DNA of 64,000 nucleotides from Epinephelus fuscoguttatus (lineage: Eukaryota; Chordata; Actinopteri; Perciformes; Serranidae): the NCBI RefSeq assembly GCF_011397635.1, contig NC_064769.1, forward strand, positions 18,307,207 to 18,371,206. The letters are read 5' to 3'. A program made the translations under genes and the position numbers. Positions 61,913-64,000 of this stretch are shown here, one piece after another; the stretch's first letter is position 1, and every line of letters begins with the position of its first letter. Below the pieces are notes generated by a model, which had not been told where the DNA came from, did not search any database, and worked only from the letters and a program-made list of their open reading frames with translations.

Positions 61913-64000
61913 CATGTGGCTGTTTACTCTGGGCCTTCAGGAGAATGCAGTCAGAGTGTCTGAGTTGTGTAGACTGGCATATGAGGTTAAGGGGTTTAGA
62001 GTTCCACGTAATTCTCCACTTGGTATGTTCCACAGGGAGAGTGGACACTTGAGGACAAATCAATGGCTGCTCTGGTTCAAGGTTAAGGTCTCTAGCATCA
62101 GACTGTGGTGATAAATTATCAATGTGGACAACAGTGAAACTAAACATACAGAAGTTCATAAGCAAACTTGCAAGCAAATTAAAATATTTTCCAAGGCTTC
62201 TGATGTGCAGAAAAACTACCATATGCACACAGAGAACAAAAGCCAAACAACAGCCTTTATATTTATTCTCTCTGGGCTTGTTAGAAGCTGTTTTCCCCAG
62301 TGTATTTTACATGGAAACAGTGAAACTGACCCAAAGGTCATTAAACACATTTTATGATGAATTCCACTTTATTTGCATGCTCTCGTGTATCTGCTCACAC
62401 ACAAACTCGTTCTCTCTCCAGCCAAATCCCTCTCATTTGAGGTGACCCGTTAACAGTCCACTGTCAGCTCAGCTTTACAGCCATCTTCAATACAGACGGG
62501 CCTGCTAGCACACAGAGCAGAGACGGAGGGAGTTAAACCCCGCCGACCTATTGGAATGGGACAGGAGGAACCATTTTATCATGATGACAGACACAAAATA
62601 GGGCAACACAAACCAGGTGACTAAGCAGGGCCTTTGCTCATTTCTCCACACGATAGACTGCTGTAGGCCCAGACGAAACTATGTGGAGCCAAAAATATGC
62701 AAACCTTCGGAGAATAGAAACGTATGCATGCTAGCCCAGAGTTAAAATTTCATACTTTGAGCAAACAGAAAGCCAGATTGAATGCACACAACTATTCATT
62801 ACTTGACAGGGATACAATGCTGCGCTAATCGTCGTGTTGAAAAGGTCTATGAAAATTAAGAAAGTCCAGACAAATGGGTTCTACTCAGAAACCTGTGTTT
62901 CTTTGTGTGTGTGTGGGGAGAGGAGTGGGTGCTAATCCAGTCATTTTCAGATTTTAGCTAAACTACTCAATTTGACCCAGTGTGCTGGAATGAAAGCACA
63001 ACTTTTTATATTCCATTGTTTTATGAGTGTGCAGACTCGGGGAGCCAAACTCTTTCAGGAGGGAGAGAGAAAGCAGAAAAGAAAAGGGAGCGTGTGTACA
63101 TATGAGTGGGAGGTTTGCAATGCTACAGCGAGAAAGAGAAAGCTAGAACTTAAACTTCTTCCATTACTTTGGGTCTAATTTATCAGCTCAAAAGCACAAA
63201 AAGACGGCACCTTAATAAGAGGAGACAGACAGTAAACAGGGCAGAGAGTGTGTTTTTAAAGACTCTTAACCTTAAATGTCTTTGAGATGTTATCTAGACG
63301 CCTGGGGAAAGACCCCATTTGTCTGTATGCCCATTGGGGTAAAAACAGAAACAGATACATAGAAGGGTGACTCTGGCTTTGAGGCTCTCGGGCTGCAGCA
63401 GTGGAGCTGCTCGGGCTCTTCTTTGTGTCTAAGTGGATCCAGATGCAGCAAGCATAGCAGGCCTCCTCTTATAGCGCTATGAAGAGGAGCTTAACACAAC
63501 ACAAAGGGACAGGACAGCATACCAGTACTGTATGGCCTGGACTGGTGAGGAGGGAAAAGCAAACCAGACAATAATGTAAGTGGCCAGACGATGCATTAGT
63601 GGAAAGGATTTTATTCATTCCTGCTCAAATCAAATTTTTAAAATATTTTACAAAATATAGATCTCTAGATACAGGGACACCGTCAGCAAAATCAACCTCA
63701 TATAAGGCCTTTCTCAAGAGGAAGGCAAATGCCCTCAAATCATGCCCCCATTTTATCCTGTAATCTGCATGGGGAGGCTCTCTGACCGAGAGGGCCCATA
63801 AATGGCTGAAATTTTTACAAAAACTCAGAGCTGGCATCCTAGGTAGCAGGTTGTCTGCAGAGAAAACAACAGCTGTGTCTGGAGCTGGGGCTGCCTGCTC
63901 AGGCATGGAGAGGGGAACAGGGGGTGTTTTTTTCTGTATGTGAGTGTGTGTGGACCTGGGTGGCGAAGAAGTGCCACTCTGCATTCCTAACCCAAGTTGG
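61907..64000. other. Right-end noncoding DNA upstream of abl1 1a
   Basis: No gene is recognised. A near-perfect palindrome lies at 63463-63489. A minus-strand open frame at 63625-63984 (119 codons) has no domain I know, no evident splice context, and an AATAAA only about 12 bases after its stop. It is more likely noncoding. Confidence 0.4.

Noticed and set aside
61839-62111. Cysteine/valine-rich frames over the TG repeat
   Set aside because: The (CV)n peptide is only the translation of the (TG)n microsatellite.

Overview
The window looks like nuclear DNA from a ray-finned fish, most likely a spiny-rayed (percomorph) teleost. The evidence is short exons split by GT-AG introns, long (TG)n and (AT)n microsatellites, tRNA-derived SINEs whose body text is familiar from percomorph genomes, many short hAT-type elements, and two genes (rab14, abl1) that are almost residue-for-residue vertebrate orthologues. 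No operon-like, phage-like, CRISPR or plasmid content was found.

Layout from left to right. (1) 1-1440: the 5' end of an unidentified minus-strand gene. It has a 40-codon first coding exon with a very basic, nucleolar-type N terminus. A complete tRNA-Cys(GCA) gene lies in its first intron on the same strand. (2) 1441-12331: gene-poor spacer with a SINE, a TGGG-rich repeat, dispersed repeats, a foldback element and stretches that may be conserved noncoding DNA. (3) 12332-19409 (+): a three-exon gene for a 132-residue GPI-anchored Ly6/uPAR protein with ten cysteines. (4) About 21380-37740 (+): rab14. It has an inferred noncoding first exon, seven coding exons encoding 215 residues, and a 2.3 kb 3' UTR. 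Its introns carry several hAT-like elements, one with a perfect 8-bp target duplication and one pair apparently nested. (5) About 37815-57000 (-): abl1, isoform 1a. All eleven coding exons could be placed to the base from splice sites and phases, giving 1106 residues. rab14 and abl1 are tail to tail, with poly(A) signals about 110 bp apart. (6) 57000-64000: upstream DNA of abl1, probably the intron leading to a distal alternative first exon (1b) outside the window.

The genes do not form a pathway. Rab14 is an endosome/Golgi trafficking GTPase, Abl1 is a cytoplasmic/nuclear tyrosine kinase, the Ly6 protein is a cell-surface protein, and the leftmost gene is probably involved in nuclear or ribosome biology. 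I did not find a previously undescribed biological system. The most informative features are the well-preserved transposon footprints, the compact rab14/abl1 3' junction, a transposon-derived segment in the abl1 3' UTR, and the two genes I could not name. Repeat-family assignments rest on recognition of familiar fish repeat text and on terminal repeats visible here, not on a database search.
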